Origin: an uncultured Bacteroides sp.
GTDB taxonomy: Bacteria > Bacteroidota > Bacteroidia > Bacteroidales > Bacteroidaceae
Assembly: GCA_949285025.1 (NCBI GenBank)
Contig: CASDXG010000099.1
Location: 1 to 64,000, forward strand
Reading direction: 5' to 3'
Length of the DNA: 64,000 nucleotides
Shown here: one piece after another, positions 26,031 to 35,279 of the stretch
Numbering within the stretch: position 1 is the stretch's first letter
How the letters are laid out: each line of letters begins with the position of its first letter
Position numbers and translations under genes: made by a program
The notes under the pieces: generated by a model
Databases searched by the model: none
Told to the model about the DNA's origin: nothing
What the model saw: only the letters and a program-made list of their open reading frames with translations

Positions 26031-28247
26031 ATGGAAGAAAATATTTTCTTTACTTCTGAGGAACACAAGCAATTATTCGTTTTATATAGAAAACTATTAC
26101 AACTGTCCGGAGAAACATTGCAACCGGATGACTGCAAACACCTGAAAAATCATCTCGTTCAAGCCATGTCTTTAAAGAAGATTCCACGAAACGAATTCGA
26201 CATGAATCCGATAATAAGAGACATGCAAACAGCAGTCATAATGGCAGAAGAAATGGGAATGCGACGAGCTTCCATTTTAGGGGTCATGTTACATGATACG
26301 GTAAAAAACGGTGTCTATCCAATAGAATTCATACAAGAGGAATACGGAAAGGACGTTGCCGGAATCATTCGCGGGCTCGTAAAAATCAACAATCTGTATT
26401 CGAAAAGCCCGATTATCGAATCGGAAAATTTCAGGAACCTGTTACTTTCCTTCGCAGAAGACATGCGGGTTATCCTTATAATGATAGCCGACAGAGTAAA
26501 TCTGATGAGACAAATAAAAAACAGTCCCAACGAAGAAGCCCGTCTGCAGGTTTCCAATGAGGCGGCATTCCTATACGCCCCACTCGCACACAAGCTCGGC
26601 TTATATAAATTAAAATCAGAATTAGAAGATCTTTCCCTAAAATATACACAGCACGATGTATATTATCATATAAAAGATAAGCTCAATGCAACAAAGGCCG
26701 CCCGAGATCGTTACATAGACACTTTCATCCAGCCGATACAAGAAAAGCTTAAAGAAGCCGGATTAAAATTTCATGTGAAAGGACGAACCAAATCCATTCA
26801 CTCCATCTACCAAAAGATGAAAAAGCAGAATTGCCCTTTCGAAAACGTGTACGACTTGTTTGCAATCCGCATTATACTCGATTCTCCGATAGAAAAAGAG
26901 AAACAAGAATGCTGGCAAGCCTACTCCATCGTAACAGATATGTACCTCCCCAACCCTAAACGTCTGCGGGACTGGCTGTCTGTCCCGAAAAGTAACGGAT
27001 ATGAATCTCTTCACATTACTGTAATGGGGCCTGAAGGGAAATGGGTAGAAGTACAAATCCGGACCGAAAGAATGGACGAAATTGCAGAAAAAGGCTTGGC
27101 TGCTCACTGGAGATATAAAGGCCTCAAAGGGGAAAGCGGGTTGGACGAATGGCTAAACTCCATCAGAGAGACTTTAGAAAGTGCCGACAACGATATGGAG
27201 GCAATAGATCAGTTTAAACTGGACCTCTACAAAGATGAAGTTTTTGTATTCACACCCAAAGGCGATTTATACAAACTTCCCCAAGGAGCAACGGTTCTCG
27301 ATTTTGCATTTACCATCCACACCAATTTAGGATGCCGGTGTATCGGAGCACTTGTAAACGGGAAAAACGTCCAACTGAGGCAAACGCTAAACAGCGGAGA
27401 TCAAGTGGAAATTCTCACATCAAATACACAAACTCCCAAACAGGACTGGCTGAATTTCGCAACGACCTCGAAGGCGCGTACAAAAATCCGGCAGGCCCTG
27501 AAAGAAATCGCGGCCAAACAAATTCAATTTGCCAAAGAAACCCTGGAACGTAAATTCAAGAACCGGAAAATCGACTACGATGAATCAATCTTAATGCGCC
27601 TCATCCGCAAATCCGGATTCAAGACTGTAACTGACTTTTATCAGAGCATTTCCTCTGAAACAACGGATGTAAACGACGTCATAGACAAGTTTCTGGAAAT
27701 GAAGAAAAAGGAAAGTGACGTAAAAGATGAAGTCATTTACCGAAGTGCCGAGAATTTCAGCATGCAACAAATGGGCGAATCTCAAAACACATTCAAAGAC
27801 GATGTTCTGATCATCGACCGTAATCTGAAAGGAATTGACTTCTCTCTGGCACGCTGCTGTAACCCCATTTATGGAGATGAAGTATTTGGTTTTGTCACAA
27901 TATCCGGCGGAATTAAAATACATCGTAACGACTGCCCGAACGCAAAAGAGTTGAAAGCTCGCTTCCCTTACCGCATCGTACGGGCAAAATGGGCCGGAAA
28001 GAGTCAGGGGAAACAATACCCCATTACGTTACGAATCGTAGGCCATGACGATATTGGTATCATTACAAACATCACTTCTATTATCAATAAAGAAAATAAT
28101 ATCCTGTTACGTTCCATAAGCATTGATTCAAACGATGGATTATTCTCCGGAATGCTGACTGTTATGGTTGATGATACCTCAAAGCTCGAGGCCCTCATAA
28201 AAAAAATAAAGGCGGTAAAAGGTGTAAAACAAGTGAACAGGGGATAA
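26031..28247 (+). CDS. relA: RelA-type (p)ppGpp synthetase with degenerate hydrolase domain
   Basis: A long RSH protein of 738 residues with HD, synthetase, TGS and ACT domains in order. The synthetase looks intact: YDLFAIR with Asp275, GYESLH and VQIRT with Glu340. The RLRD at 311-314 is the basic RxKD-like form. The HD hydrolase site keeps His88-Asp89, but the next two catalytic acids (Glu-Asp in SpoT-type HDxxED) are Lys92-Asn93, and the early His-Pro motif is missing. I infer a synthesis-only enzyme that answers amino acid starvation. The TGS domain starts near residue 405 (VFVFTPKGDLYKLPQGATVLDFA) and the C-terminal ACT domain near 660. Hydrolysis would then need a separate SpoT-type protein. 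Confidence 0.93.
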   Translation: MEENIFFTSEEHKQLFVLYRKLLQLSGETLQPDDCKHLKNHLVQAMSLKKIPRNEFDMNPIIRDMQTAVIMAEEMGMRRASILGVMLHDTVKNGVYPIEFIQEEYGKDVAGIIRGLVKINNLYSKSPIIESENFRNLLLSFAEDMRVILIMIADRVNLMRQIKNSPNEEARLQVSNEAAFLYAPLAHKLGLYKLKSELEDLSLKYTQHDVYYHIKDKLNATKAARDRYIDTFIQPIQEKLKEAGLKFHVKGRTKSIHSIYQKMKKQNCPFENVYDLFAIRIILDSPIEKEKQECWQAYSIVTDMYLPNPKRLRDWLSVPKSNGYESLHITVMGPEGKWVEVQIRTERMDEIAEKGLAAHWRYKGLKGESGLDEWLNSIRETLESADNDMEAIDQFKLDLYKDEVFVFTPKGDLYKLPQGATVLDFAFTIHTNLGCRCIGALVNGKNVQLRQTLNSGDQVEILTSNTQTPKQDWLNFATTSKARTKIRQALKEIAAKQIQFAKETLERKFKNRKIDYDESILMRLIRKSGFKTVTDFYQSISSETTDVNDVIDKFLEMKKKESDVKDEVIYRSAENFSMQQMGESQNTFKDDVLIIDRNLKGIDFSLARCCNPIYGDEVFGFVTISGGIKIHRNDCPNAKELKARFPYRIVRAKWAGKSQGKQYPITLRIVGHDDIGIITNITSIINKENNILLRSISIDSNDGLFSGMLTVMVDDTSKLEALIKKIKAVKGVKQVNRG

Positions 28248-28341
28248 TATTCATGGAATGAACTTATTTTTTTGTTAATATTCCTAAGTAATTAAAGGCT
28301 TTTATACCGAAAATAATTACCTTTAACTCGTCAAAAAATCG

Positions 28342-28761
28342 ATGCAAATGAAAAAGACTCTTTTTACAACATTTTTTATCTTAGTCGGAATATTATTTGC
28401 ATATGCGCGAGGCACTGCAAATATAGCATTTGAAACAACGACACACAACTTTGGGACATTCTCTGCAGATACTCCCGTTGTAACATGTAAATTTAAATTC
28501 AAAAATACCGGAGATGGCCCATTGGTAATTCATCAGGCCATCGCCTCTTGCGGATGTACTGTCCCGAAATATCCGAAAAATCCCATCAAACCCGGAGAAA
28601 GTGGCGAAATCACCGTCACATACGACGGGACAGGCAAATTTCCCGGATACTTCAGAAAAACCATTTCGCTACGGACAAACAGTGAAAACGAAGTCACCCG
28701 ACTATACATAGAAGGAGATATGACGCCGGGAGACCCCGACAAAGCACAAACAACAAAATAA
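28342..28761 (+). CDS. DUF1573 domain exported protein
   Basis: A 139-residue protein with a signal peptide (cleavage near AYARG) and one DUF1573 domain. Its hallmarks are ETTTHNFGTFSAD, the CKFKFKNTGDGPLVI stretch, the SCGCTVP motif and KPGESGEITVTYD. DUF1573 is an Ig-like fold found in surface and periplasmic Bacteroidota proteins, without a defined reaction. A second ATG two codons in (28348) is equally possible as start. It lies 94 bp after relA and 39 bp before a small conserved gene. Confidence 0.88.
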   Translation: MQMKKTLFTTFFILVGILFAYARGTANIAFETTTHNFGTFSADTPVVTCKFKFKNTGDGPLVIHQAIASCGCTVPKYPKNPIKPGESGEITVTYDGTGKFPGYFRKTISLRTNSENEVTRLYIEGDMTPGDPDKAQTTK

Positions 28762-28800
28762 CATATTAAAACCAAAAACACAATCTTAATTCATAAACTT

Positions 28801-29073
28801 ATGGCTAGCAGAAAATATTTAAAGAAAGAAATAAAGTATCTTTCCGACTGTATTATCGGTTATGGCATCGTGGCTTCTGCCCAACTGACGGATGAAAAGA
28901 GACAAGAAATGAACAACCTGATATTAGAAACATTCAGTCTTCGCGATGAAATGATCAGACGTATCAGCTATACAGAACCGGGAAGCGTTAAACTATTTTA
29001 TAAGAAACTGAAAGAAGAATTGAATAACGGTTTGAAAGACCTCTTCAAAAAAATGCAGGATTTAAGCAACTAA
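28801..29073 (+). CDS. Small conserved helical protein of unknown function
   Basis: A 90-residue protein, nearly all helical and charged, with no signal peptide. It begins MASRKYLKKEIKYLSDCI and ends with a Lys/Glu-rich helix (KKLKEELNNGLKDLFKKMQD). I do not recognise a family with a known role. The short distances to DUF1573 (39 bp) and to the acyltransferase (3 bp) suggest co-transcription. Confidence 0.75.
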   Translation: MASRKYLKKEIKYLSDCIIGYGIVASAQLTDEKRQEMNNLILETFSLRDEMIRRISYTEPGSVKLFYKKLKEELNNGLKDLFKKMQDLSN

Positions 29074-29076
29074 AGA

Positions 29077-29631
29077 ATGAAACAAGCAATTTGTCGGTTT
29101 ATCTATTACAAGATTTTAGGATGGAAGGCTGAAGTCTCTGTCCCTGATTTTGATAAATGCATCATCTGTGCAGCACCACATACCACAAATTGGGACTTGT
29201 TCATTGGGAAATTATTTATCACCGCCATTGGAAGAGAATCAGGTTTTATGATGAAAAAAGAATGGTTCTTTTTCCCAATGGGATATATTTTCCGTAAAAT
29301 GGGAGGCATTCCTGTTCACCGCGAAAAACGCACATCTATGGTTGAACAAATCGTCAAAAGGATAAAAACCAGCAGAAAGTTTCATTTAGCCATCACACCG
29401 GAAGGCACACGTTCTGCTAATCCGGAATGGAAAAAGGGCTTTTATTACATCGCTTTAGGTGCGGGAATCCCTATCGTTCTAATCGGAATCGATTATGCAA
29501 AAAAGTGTATCTATGCAAACAAATACCTGATGCCTTCCGGAAACATTGAGCAAGATATGCGTGAGATAAAAAACTATTTTAAAGATTTTACGGGAAAACA
29601 TCCGGAAAGATTCGCTTTAGGGGAAATCTAA
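29077..29631 (+). CDS. 1-acylglycerol-3-phosphate acyltransferase-like protein (PlsC family)
   Basis: A short PlsC-type acyltransferase of 184 residues. The catalytic block appears as HTTNWD, a variant of HxxxxD (His and Asp four residues apart). The acceptor-binding motif TPEGTRS follows about 85 residues later. It lacks a strong N-terminal membrane helix, so it is probably peripheral on the inner membrane. Short members of this group are often called lysophospholipid acyltransferase-like, and their true acceptor is unclear. It starts 3 bp after the small helical gene and converges with the two-TM gene. Confidence 0.88.
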   Translation: MKQAICRFIYYKILGWKAEVSVPDFDKCIICAAPHTTNWDLFIGKLFITAIGRESGFMMKKEWFFFPMGYIFRKMGGIPVHREKRTSMVEQIVKRIKTSRKFHLAITPEGTRSANPEWKKGFYYIALGAGIPIVLIGIDYAKKCIYANKYLMPSGNIEQDMREIKNYFKDFTGKHPERFALGEI

Positions 29632-29702
29632 ATACTACCATACACCACAAAACAGTCTCCGCCAGCAGGCATACCAACCGTCATAAAATCCATTTAATTC
29701 CA

Positions 29703-30992
29703 TTATTCATTTATACGTAAGTCCCCACCGTTTGCCAATATATCACGTTTAAGGCGAGTAAGATTCAACAGCTCATCATCTCCCACATCAAGAAGTTCTT
29801 CCGAAATCTCAACATCCATACCAAAAGCTATCCGCAAGCGAATTCTCATCAATTGAGCAAGTCTCAGTTCATCTGCAAAGATTCTTTGGAAAAACGAAAC
29901 ATCTTCTTTACCAAATGCATCGTTTAACATCATTGATAATTTAAATCTATAATCTACAGCAATATCCATTGCTTCAGCCCATTTCCCGTCTTTCAAATCT
30001 AAAATCAACGACAACAAATATTGTGCCCGCGCCATATTATAACGGATAAACGCGTTCCACATCAATTCATCCTCTATTGTTTTTGCCGCCCTCTCAAAAT
30101 CAGTTATTGCTTCTCTGAGATAAATCAAGACCTGTTCATTCTTCTTCAACTCCGAAGCACGTCTCATTTTCTTTGCAGCATCAATAGACAACACATCAAA
30201 CTGGGAAGCCTCTCCTAAGAAATTCCGAACCGAAATCATCGCCTTATCGAGATACATCAGTCCCATGTAGTTATAATAAACCGTACGGGATATTGAATTT
30301 TTAAGCATTGCTCCCCTTACATCCATCAGTAAGGCAACCCTTTCTTTACTCCATTCCCCCGATTTATAACATTGATATGCGTATACTGCCCGCAATAATT
30401 TTACACTCTCCAAAATAAGGATGCAGGAACCTTCACTCATTTGTTCCAAATCTTTCACCTTATTTTCTATTCTATCCAGCAACCTGTCAAAGCGGTTTAT
30501 CACCTGAGAATTGAAATCTTCCGCTGACTTTTCGACCAAATTTTTCCTACGCACAATAAAAGACAACAACACTATTACGTCCACTGTCTGTTGAATGTTA
30601 TCGGCCAATTTTGCTCCCGATGTTACATTTCCACTGAATTTCTTCTCAAGTTCACCGATAAGACGATTACTTGCAGATACTTTATCGGCATCATCAAACT
30701 TCCGGACAATAGAGATGATACTCGTTCTATAATTTTCATTCTCCATAACATTTCCGTCCATCCTACTTATCGCATTGACAGCATCGATGGATATATAGGT
30801 CTTTACGCTTATGTGATAAGCAAGAAGTGCCACCAACATCGACAATATTGTAACAACAAATGTTATCAGATTATCCAACGTATTATGATCTGCCGATGCA
30901 GAACGCAGAAAAACAATCGTAGCACATACCGCTGCTATGACACATAGAACAATAACAATAACATATATTCTCCACAAGTTTTTAACTTTCAT
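29703..30992 (-). CDS. Two-TM membrane protein of unknown function with a helical cytoplasmic body
   Basis: A 429-residue protein I do not recognise. Two hydrophobic helices lie near the N-terminus (about residues 9-30 and 40-63). The rest, about 360 residues, is rich in alternating charged and hydrophobic residues and appears all helical. It includes segments such as AISRMDGNVMENENYRTSII and a TPR-like middle (YNYMGLMYLDKAMISVRNFL). No catalytic motif is visible. It is a single gene with its own -7 element at 31072-31079. Confidence 0.75.
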   Translation of the reverse strand: MKVKNLWRIYVIVIVLCVIAAVCATIVFLRSASADHNTLDNLITFVVTILSMLVALLAYHISVKTYISIDAVNAISRMDGNVMENENYRTSIISIVRKFDDADKVSASNRLIGELEKKFSGNVTSGAKLADNIQQTVDVIVLLSFIVRRKNLVEKSAEDFNSQVINRFDRLLDRIENKVKDLEQMSEGSCILILESVKLLRAVYAYQCYKSGEWSKERVALLMDVRGAMLKNSISRTVYYNYMGLMYLDKAMISVRNFLGEASQFDVLSIDAAKKMRRASELKKNEQVLIYLREAITDFERAAKTIEDELMWNAFIRYNMARAQYLLSLILDLKDGKWAEAMDIAVDYRFKLSMMLNDAFGKEDVSFFQRIFADELRLAQLMRIRLRIAFGMDVEISEELLDVGDDELLNLTRLKRDILANGGDLRINE

Positions 30993-31071
30993 ACTCGCTA
31001 TTTTAGCTTATCATTCTTTTTCCTTTGTACTTTAACGGCTACATCTTTAGGACATTTCAACCATATCAATA

Positions 31072-31079
31072 CAAAGATA
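31072..31079 (-). promoter_or_regulatory. -7 element for the two-TM gene
   Basis: The minus strand reads TATCTTTG, 79 nt before the ATG at 30992. No TTTG is seen at the expected -33 spot. Confidence 0.45.
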
Positions 31080-31112
31080 CGCAAAAAAGCTATGCTGTTA
31101 GAAAAAATCTTT

Positions 31113-31120
31113 TAACTTTG
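31113..31120 (+). promoter_or_regulatory. -7 element for the 105-residue gene
   Basis: TAACTTTG, a full match, 26 nt before the ATG at 31147. TATG at 31091-31094 with 18-nt spacing is a one-mismatch -33 candidate. Confidence 0.5.
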
Positions 31121-31146
31121 TATCCGTAAACTTTAAAACGATAACC

Positions 31147-31464
31147 ATGTACACAATACAAGCAAATCCCTCAGGCACACGCAGCATAAGTGTGACAGAA
31201 GAACATCTGCAAACCATTGAAAAATATACACTATTCCAACATCTTATCGACAGCAATGGGATTATTGACGAAAGCGTACTCGATAAATTAAGATTAAACA
31301 TCCGTTCCCTGTTATCGTCCAACGAAGAAGATCACAAAGATTTACTTGACCTTTGCCTTGACGTGATTTACCACAATAACATGAAAGCTTTCGGATTACA
31401 CCAGTTAATCCTGCTATACATCCAATGGGAACGAGATAAAGGAAATATTCCTCAGCAAGAATAA
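31147..31464 (+). CDS. Conserved hypothetical protein, 105 residues
   Basis: A small soluble protein with no signal peptide and no motif I recognise. The N-terminus (MYTIQANPSGTRSISVTEEHL) looks beta-rich. The rest is helical and acidic and ends in a polar tail. A -7 promoter box just upstream supports expression. It lies 62 bp upstream of the YgiQ gene on the same strand and may share its transcript, but no functional link is evident. Confidence 0.65.
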   Translation: MYTIQANPSGTRSISVTEEHLQTIEKYTLFQHLIDSNGIIDESVLDKLRLNIRSLLSSNEEDHKDLLDLCLDVIYHNNMKAFGLHQLILLYIQWERDKGNIPQQE

Positions 31465-31526
31465 CAGAAAAGAACGAGACGTTTTGCCGGAAAAGAAATA
31501 ATATTCTAACACAAACAACCCTACAT

Positions 31527-33338
31527 TTGAAACAATACAAGCTGACAGACTGGCTCCCCACCACTAAAAAAGAAGTGGAACTGAGAGGATGGGATGAGTT
31601 AGACGTGATTCTCTTCAGTGGAGATGCCTACGTTGATCACCCGTCTTTCGGCGCAGCCGTAATAGGACGGCTCTTGGAATCACACGGACTAAAAGTCGCC
31701 ATTGTCCCGCAGCCGAATTGGCGTGACGATTTACGTGACTTTAAAAAATTAGGATGTCCACGCCTGTTTTTTGGAGTTTCTGCCGGATGCATGGACAGTA
31801 TGGTCAATAAATATACGGCAAACAAACGGCTACGCAGCGAAGATGCCTACACACCTGACGGAAGACACGACATGCGTCCGGAATACCCAAGCATTGTTTA
31901 TACACAAATACTCAAAAAACTTTTCCCGAACGTCCCCGTTGTTCTGGGAGGGATTGAGGCATCTCTGCGCAGATTAACCCATTATGACTACTGGGAGAAT
32001 CGTGTCCGCCCGTCCATACTTTGGGATTCCGGTGCCGATCTCTTAGTGTATGGCATGGGAGAAAAACCCATTACAGAACTTTGTAAGCGGTTACAGGACA
32101 ATCCGGTCATCCCTACAGACATCCCGCAGACCGCCATGCTTCTCACTGAAAAGACCTTCTGCCCCAAAGCAGACGATCTTATACTCTTCCCGCATGAAGA
32201 CTGTTTAAAAGACAAAAAGAAACAAGCTTCCAACTTCAAACATATCGAAGAGGAATCAAATAAATATGAAGCATCGCGCATCATACAGAAAACAAATGGG
32301 CACATTGTCGTAGTAAATCCTCCATATCCACCCATGACCCAGACGGAACTGGACCGTTCCTTTGATCTTCCATATACCCGTCTTCCACATCCCAAATACA
32401 ACGGAAAACGGATTCCCGCCTACGACATGATTAAATTCTCTGTAAATATACACAGAGGATGTTTCGGAGGTTGCGCATTCTGCACCATATCTGCCCATCA
32501 AGGAAAGTTCATCGTAAGCAGAAGCAAGGAAAGCATCATGAAAGAGGTTAAAGCAATCTGCGAAATGGACGGATTCAAAGGATACCTAAGCGACCTTGGA
32601 GGACCATCGGCAAACATGTATATGATGAAAGGGAACAACGAGAATCTCTGCAGACAATGCAAGCGTCCGTCATGTATCCATCCGCATATTTGCCCGAACC
32701 TCAACACAGATCATCGCCCACTACTTGACATCTACCGGCAAGTAGATGCTCTTCCGAACATAAAGAAAAGCTTCATTGGCAGCGGAATACGATACGACCT
32801 TTTATTACACCGCAGCAAGGACCCTGAAATAAACAAAAATGCCGACGAATACACACGTGAATTAATTACCAAACACGTAAGCGGACGCCTGAAAGTGGCT
32901 CCCGAACATACCAGTGAACGAGTTCTTTATCTGATGCGCAAGCCGCCATTCGAACAATTCTACCGGTTTAAACAGATTTTCGACCGCCTGAATAAGGAAC
33001 AGAATCTGCGGCAACAGCTCATACCTTACTTCATCAGCAGCCATCCCGGATGCACGGAAGAAGACATGGCAGAACTGGCAGTCATCACCAAAAGACTGAA
33101 CTTTCATTTGGAACAAGTGCAGGATTTCACTCCCACTCCCATGACTGTTTCCACAGAGACATGGTACACCAGCGTACATCCTTATACGCTTGAGCCCGTA
33201 TTCTCCGCAAAAACCCCAAAAGAGAAGCTGGCACAACGCATGTTTTTCTTCTGGTATAAACCGGAAGAACGCCGGAATATCATCAATGAATTACGACGCA
33301 TCAAACGAAACGACCTTATAAAAAAACTATACGAATAG
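31527..33338 (+). CDS. YgiQ family radical SAM protein (TTG start)
   Basis: A 603-residue UPF0313/YgiQ-type radical SAM protein. The N-terminal domain (LTDWLPTTKKEVELRGWD) is the usual start of the family, and the TTG at 31527 is the only codon that fits it, so I accept this rare start. The cluster-binding CxxxCxxC is Cys312, Cys316 and Cys319 (GCFGGCAFC). A second Cys-rich stretch lies near residues 374-390 (CRQCKRPSCIHPHICP) and may bind another metal site. The reaction of the family is unknown. Confidence 0.92.
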   Translation: MKQYKLTDWLPTTKKEVELRGWDELDVILFSGDAYVDHPSFGAAVIGRLLESHGLKVAIVPQPNWRDDLRDFKKLGCPRLFFGVSAGCMDSMVNKYTANKRLRSEDAYTPDGRHDMRPEYPSIVYTQILKKLFPNVPVVLGGIEASLRRLTHYDYWENRVRPSILWDSGADLLVYGMGEKPITELCKRLQDNPVIPTDIPQTAMLLTEKTFCPKADDLILFPHEDCLKDKKKQASNFKHIEEESNKYEASRIIQKTNGHIVVVNPPYPPMTQTELDRSFDLPYTRLPHPKYNGKRIPAYDMIKFSVNIHRGCFGGCAFCTISAHQGKFIVSRSKESIMKEVKAICEMDGFKGYLSDLGGPSANMYMMKGNNENLCRQCKRPSCIHPHICPNLNTDHRPLLDIYRQVDALPNIKKSFIGSGIRYDLLLHRSKDPEINKNADEYTRELITKHVSGRLKVAPEHTSERVLYLMRKPPFEQFYRFKQIFDRLNKEQNLRQQLIPYFISSHPGCTEEDMAELAVITKRLNFHLEQVQDFTPTPMTVSTETWYTSVHPYTLEPVFSAKTPKEKLAQRMFFFWYKPEERRNIINELRRIKRNDLIKKLYE

Positions 33339-33408
33339 CCATACATACCGGAAACATCACATACTCCTCCTCAAAAGACATATTCCATTTGACCAATAAT
33401 CAGCACAT

Positions 33409-35199
33409 ATGAAAAAAAACGTAACACCGGCCTTCTTGCTTTTACTCCTTATCACTTTGACAACGGTACATATAAAAGCACAGAACACAGATAAAGGATT
33501 ATATCCACACACTGAATATCAGGAACTCACCGCTCCGGCTATCATTGATTCCGCCGAATGGGATAAGCAACCCGACAAGCTTTGTTTTACCTGGGGAAGC
33601 ACCGATATCAGATACGATAAGCAGAATGTCCCTCAAAACATTCAGCGCAACCCGAAATTAAATCTGAGTTCATGGAAAGGGGAAAAACTGAATGCCCAGT
33701 TCGTTTTATGGAGCAAACAAAAACATAAAAGGATTTCCCTAAAATACAATGAACTGAAAGACAACAAAGGAAACGCTATCCCGGCTCAATGCATCTCTGC
33801 AGGATTTGTCAGATACGTCATGACCGATGAGCTAAACAAAGAGCGCACAAGCGGATGCGGACACCGCCCGGACAAAACACAATGGGACTCGTTACTGGTT
33901 GCCGACCCTATTGACATCACTCCTTCTTTTGCGCTAAACGAACGAAACGTATGCCCTGTATGGGTTAATATTAAGGTACCACAAGACATTCCATCGGGAA
34001 CTTACAAAGGAAACATCACGATTATGGACAATGGAAAAGAAAGCGGTTCTCTAAAAATTCAACTAAAAGTCGGGAATAACATCCTACCTTTACCCGACAA
34101 ATGGCATTTTCATTTAGATTTATGGCAGAATCCTTATAGCGTGGCCCGCTATTACAACACCGGAGAATGGACCGATGAACACTTCGAAGCAATGCGGCCA
34201 ATAATGAAAGCCCTCGCAGATGCCGGACAAAAAGTTATCACTGCAAGCATAACCCACAAGCCATGGAACGGACAAACTTACGACTATTTTAAATCAATGA
34301 TTACCTGGATAAAAAGATATGACGGCAGTTGGGAGTTCCGGTTCGACGTGTTCGATGCATGGGTAGAATTCATGATGTCTTTGGGAATAAACCGACAAAT
34401 CAACTGCTACTCTATGGTGCCATGGGACTTTACTTTCCGATATTTCGATGAGAGAAGCAATCAGATGCAGGAAATTAAAACAAAACCCGGAGAAAAAGAA
34501 TACACAGAAATCTGGACTGCTCTGCTCAAAAGTTTTGCAAAACACTTAAAAGAAAAAGGATGGTTCGAAAAGACCTGCATCGCAATGGACGAACGCCCGA
34601 TGCCTGTAATGAAACAAACCATCGAATTAATACACAGCGTCGACAAAGAATTTAAAATTGCACTGGCCGGTTTATACTACGAAAATATAGAACCTTATAT
34701 ATTCGACTACTGTGTATCTACCGATCAATTATTTCCATGGAAAGCAATCAAGAGAAGAACAGCTGAGAAAAAAATTACAACATACTACACCTACTGTGCA
34801 GATACCCGCCCTAATACATTCACATTCTCGGCTCCGGCAGAAGCCGCATGGATAGGTTTTTATGCAGCACGCCTACACATGAACGGATATTTGCGCTGGG
34901 CTTACAACAGTTGGGTAGAGAACCCGCTACAGGACTCCCGTTTCATCACTTGGGCCGGAGGAGATACTTATCTGGTATATCCCGGCTTCCGCTCATCCAT
35001 CCGCTTCGAAAGACTCATAGAAGGCATCCAACAATATGAAAAAATAAGAATCTTAAGAAACAACTATTTGAAACATAATAAAAAGAAAGAACTTGCCGAA
35101 CTGGAACAATTGTTGCAAACATTCGATCTGGAAGAGCTGAAAAAGGGAGCCAAAGCCGAACAATCGGTACGGATGATGACAGAATTCCTGAATAAATAG
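33409..35199 (+). CDS. GH123-like beta-N-acetylgalactosaminidase, secreted
   Basis: A 596-residue protein with a signal peptide (cleavage near IKAQN). An N-terminal beta-sandwich precedes a TIM barrel of the DUF4091/GH123 type. The catalytic pair appears as Asp394-Glu395 in AMDERPMP, matching the Asp-Glu pair used in substrate-assisted catalysis by GH123 enzymes. The likely substrates are terminal beta-GalNAc residues on glycosphingolipids or mucin-type glycans. It faces the GH95-GH92 operon, and together these fit host-glycan foraging. No lipobox is seen, so it is probably periplasmic. Confidence 0.82.
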   Translation: MKKNVTPAFLLLLLITLTTVHIKAQNTDKGLYPHTEYQELTAPAIIDSAEWDKQPDKLCFTWGSTDIRYDKQNVPQNIQRNPKLNLSSWKGEKLNAQFVLWSKQKHKRISLKYNELKDNKGNAIPAQCISAGFVRYVMTDELNKERTSGCGHRPDKTQWDSLLVADPIDITPSFALNERNVCPVWVNIKVPQDIPSGTYKGNITIMDNGKESGSLKIQLKVGNNILPLPDKWHFHLDLWQNPYSVARYYNTGEWTDEHFEAMRPIMKALADAGQKVITASITHKPWNGQTYDYFKSMITWIKRYDGSWEFRFDVFDAWVEFMMSLGINRQINCYSMVPWDFTFRYFDERSNQMQEIKTKPGEKEYTEIWTALLKSFAKHLKEKGWFEKTCIAMDERPMPVMKQTIELIHSVDKEFKIALAGLYYENIEPYIFDYCVSTDQLFPWKAIKRRTAEKKITTYYTYCADTRPNTFTFSAPAEAAWIGFYAARLHMNGYLRWAYNSWVENPLQDSRFITWAGGDTYLVYPGFRSSIRFERLIEGIQQYEKIRILRNNYLKHNKKKELAELEQLLQTFDLEELKKGAKAEQSVRMMTEFLNK

Positions 35200-35275
35200 A
35201 ACCTTATCTTTTCCCGGAAAGATGTCGTTCCGATAAATAAAATATACGGTTCTTTCCGACAAAAGATAAGGTTCT
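35199..35275. terminator. Long imperfect hairpin between convergent GH123 and GH92 genes
   Basis: The outer stem pairs AGAACCTTATCTTTT (35199-35213) with its complement at 35261-35275. An inner stem pairs CGGAAAGA (35216-35223) with TCTTTCCG (about 35253-35260). The whole arm is about 77 nt and begins at the last base of the GH123 stop codon. T-rich ends on both sides suggest bidirectional termination. Confidence 0.7.
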
Positions 35276-35279
35276 TTAC

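Noticed and set aside
31522..31529. TACATTTG, a perfect -7 match, overlapping the TTG start of the YgiQ gene
   Set aside because: A transcript from it would begin after the start codon, so it is probably a chance match.
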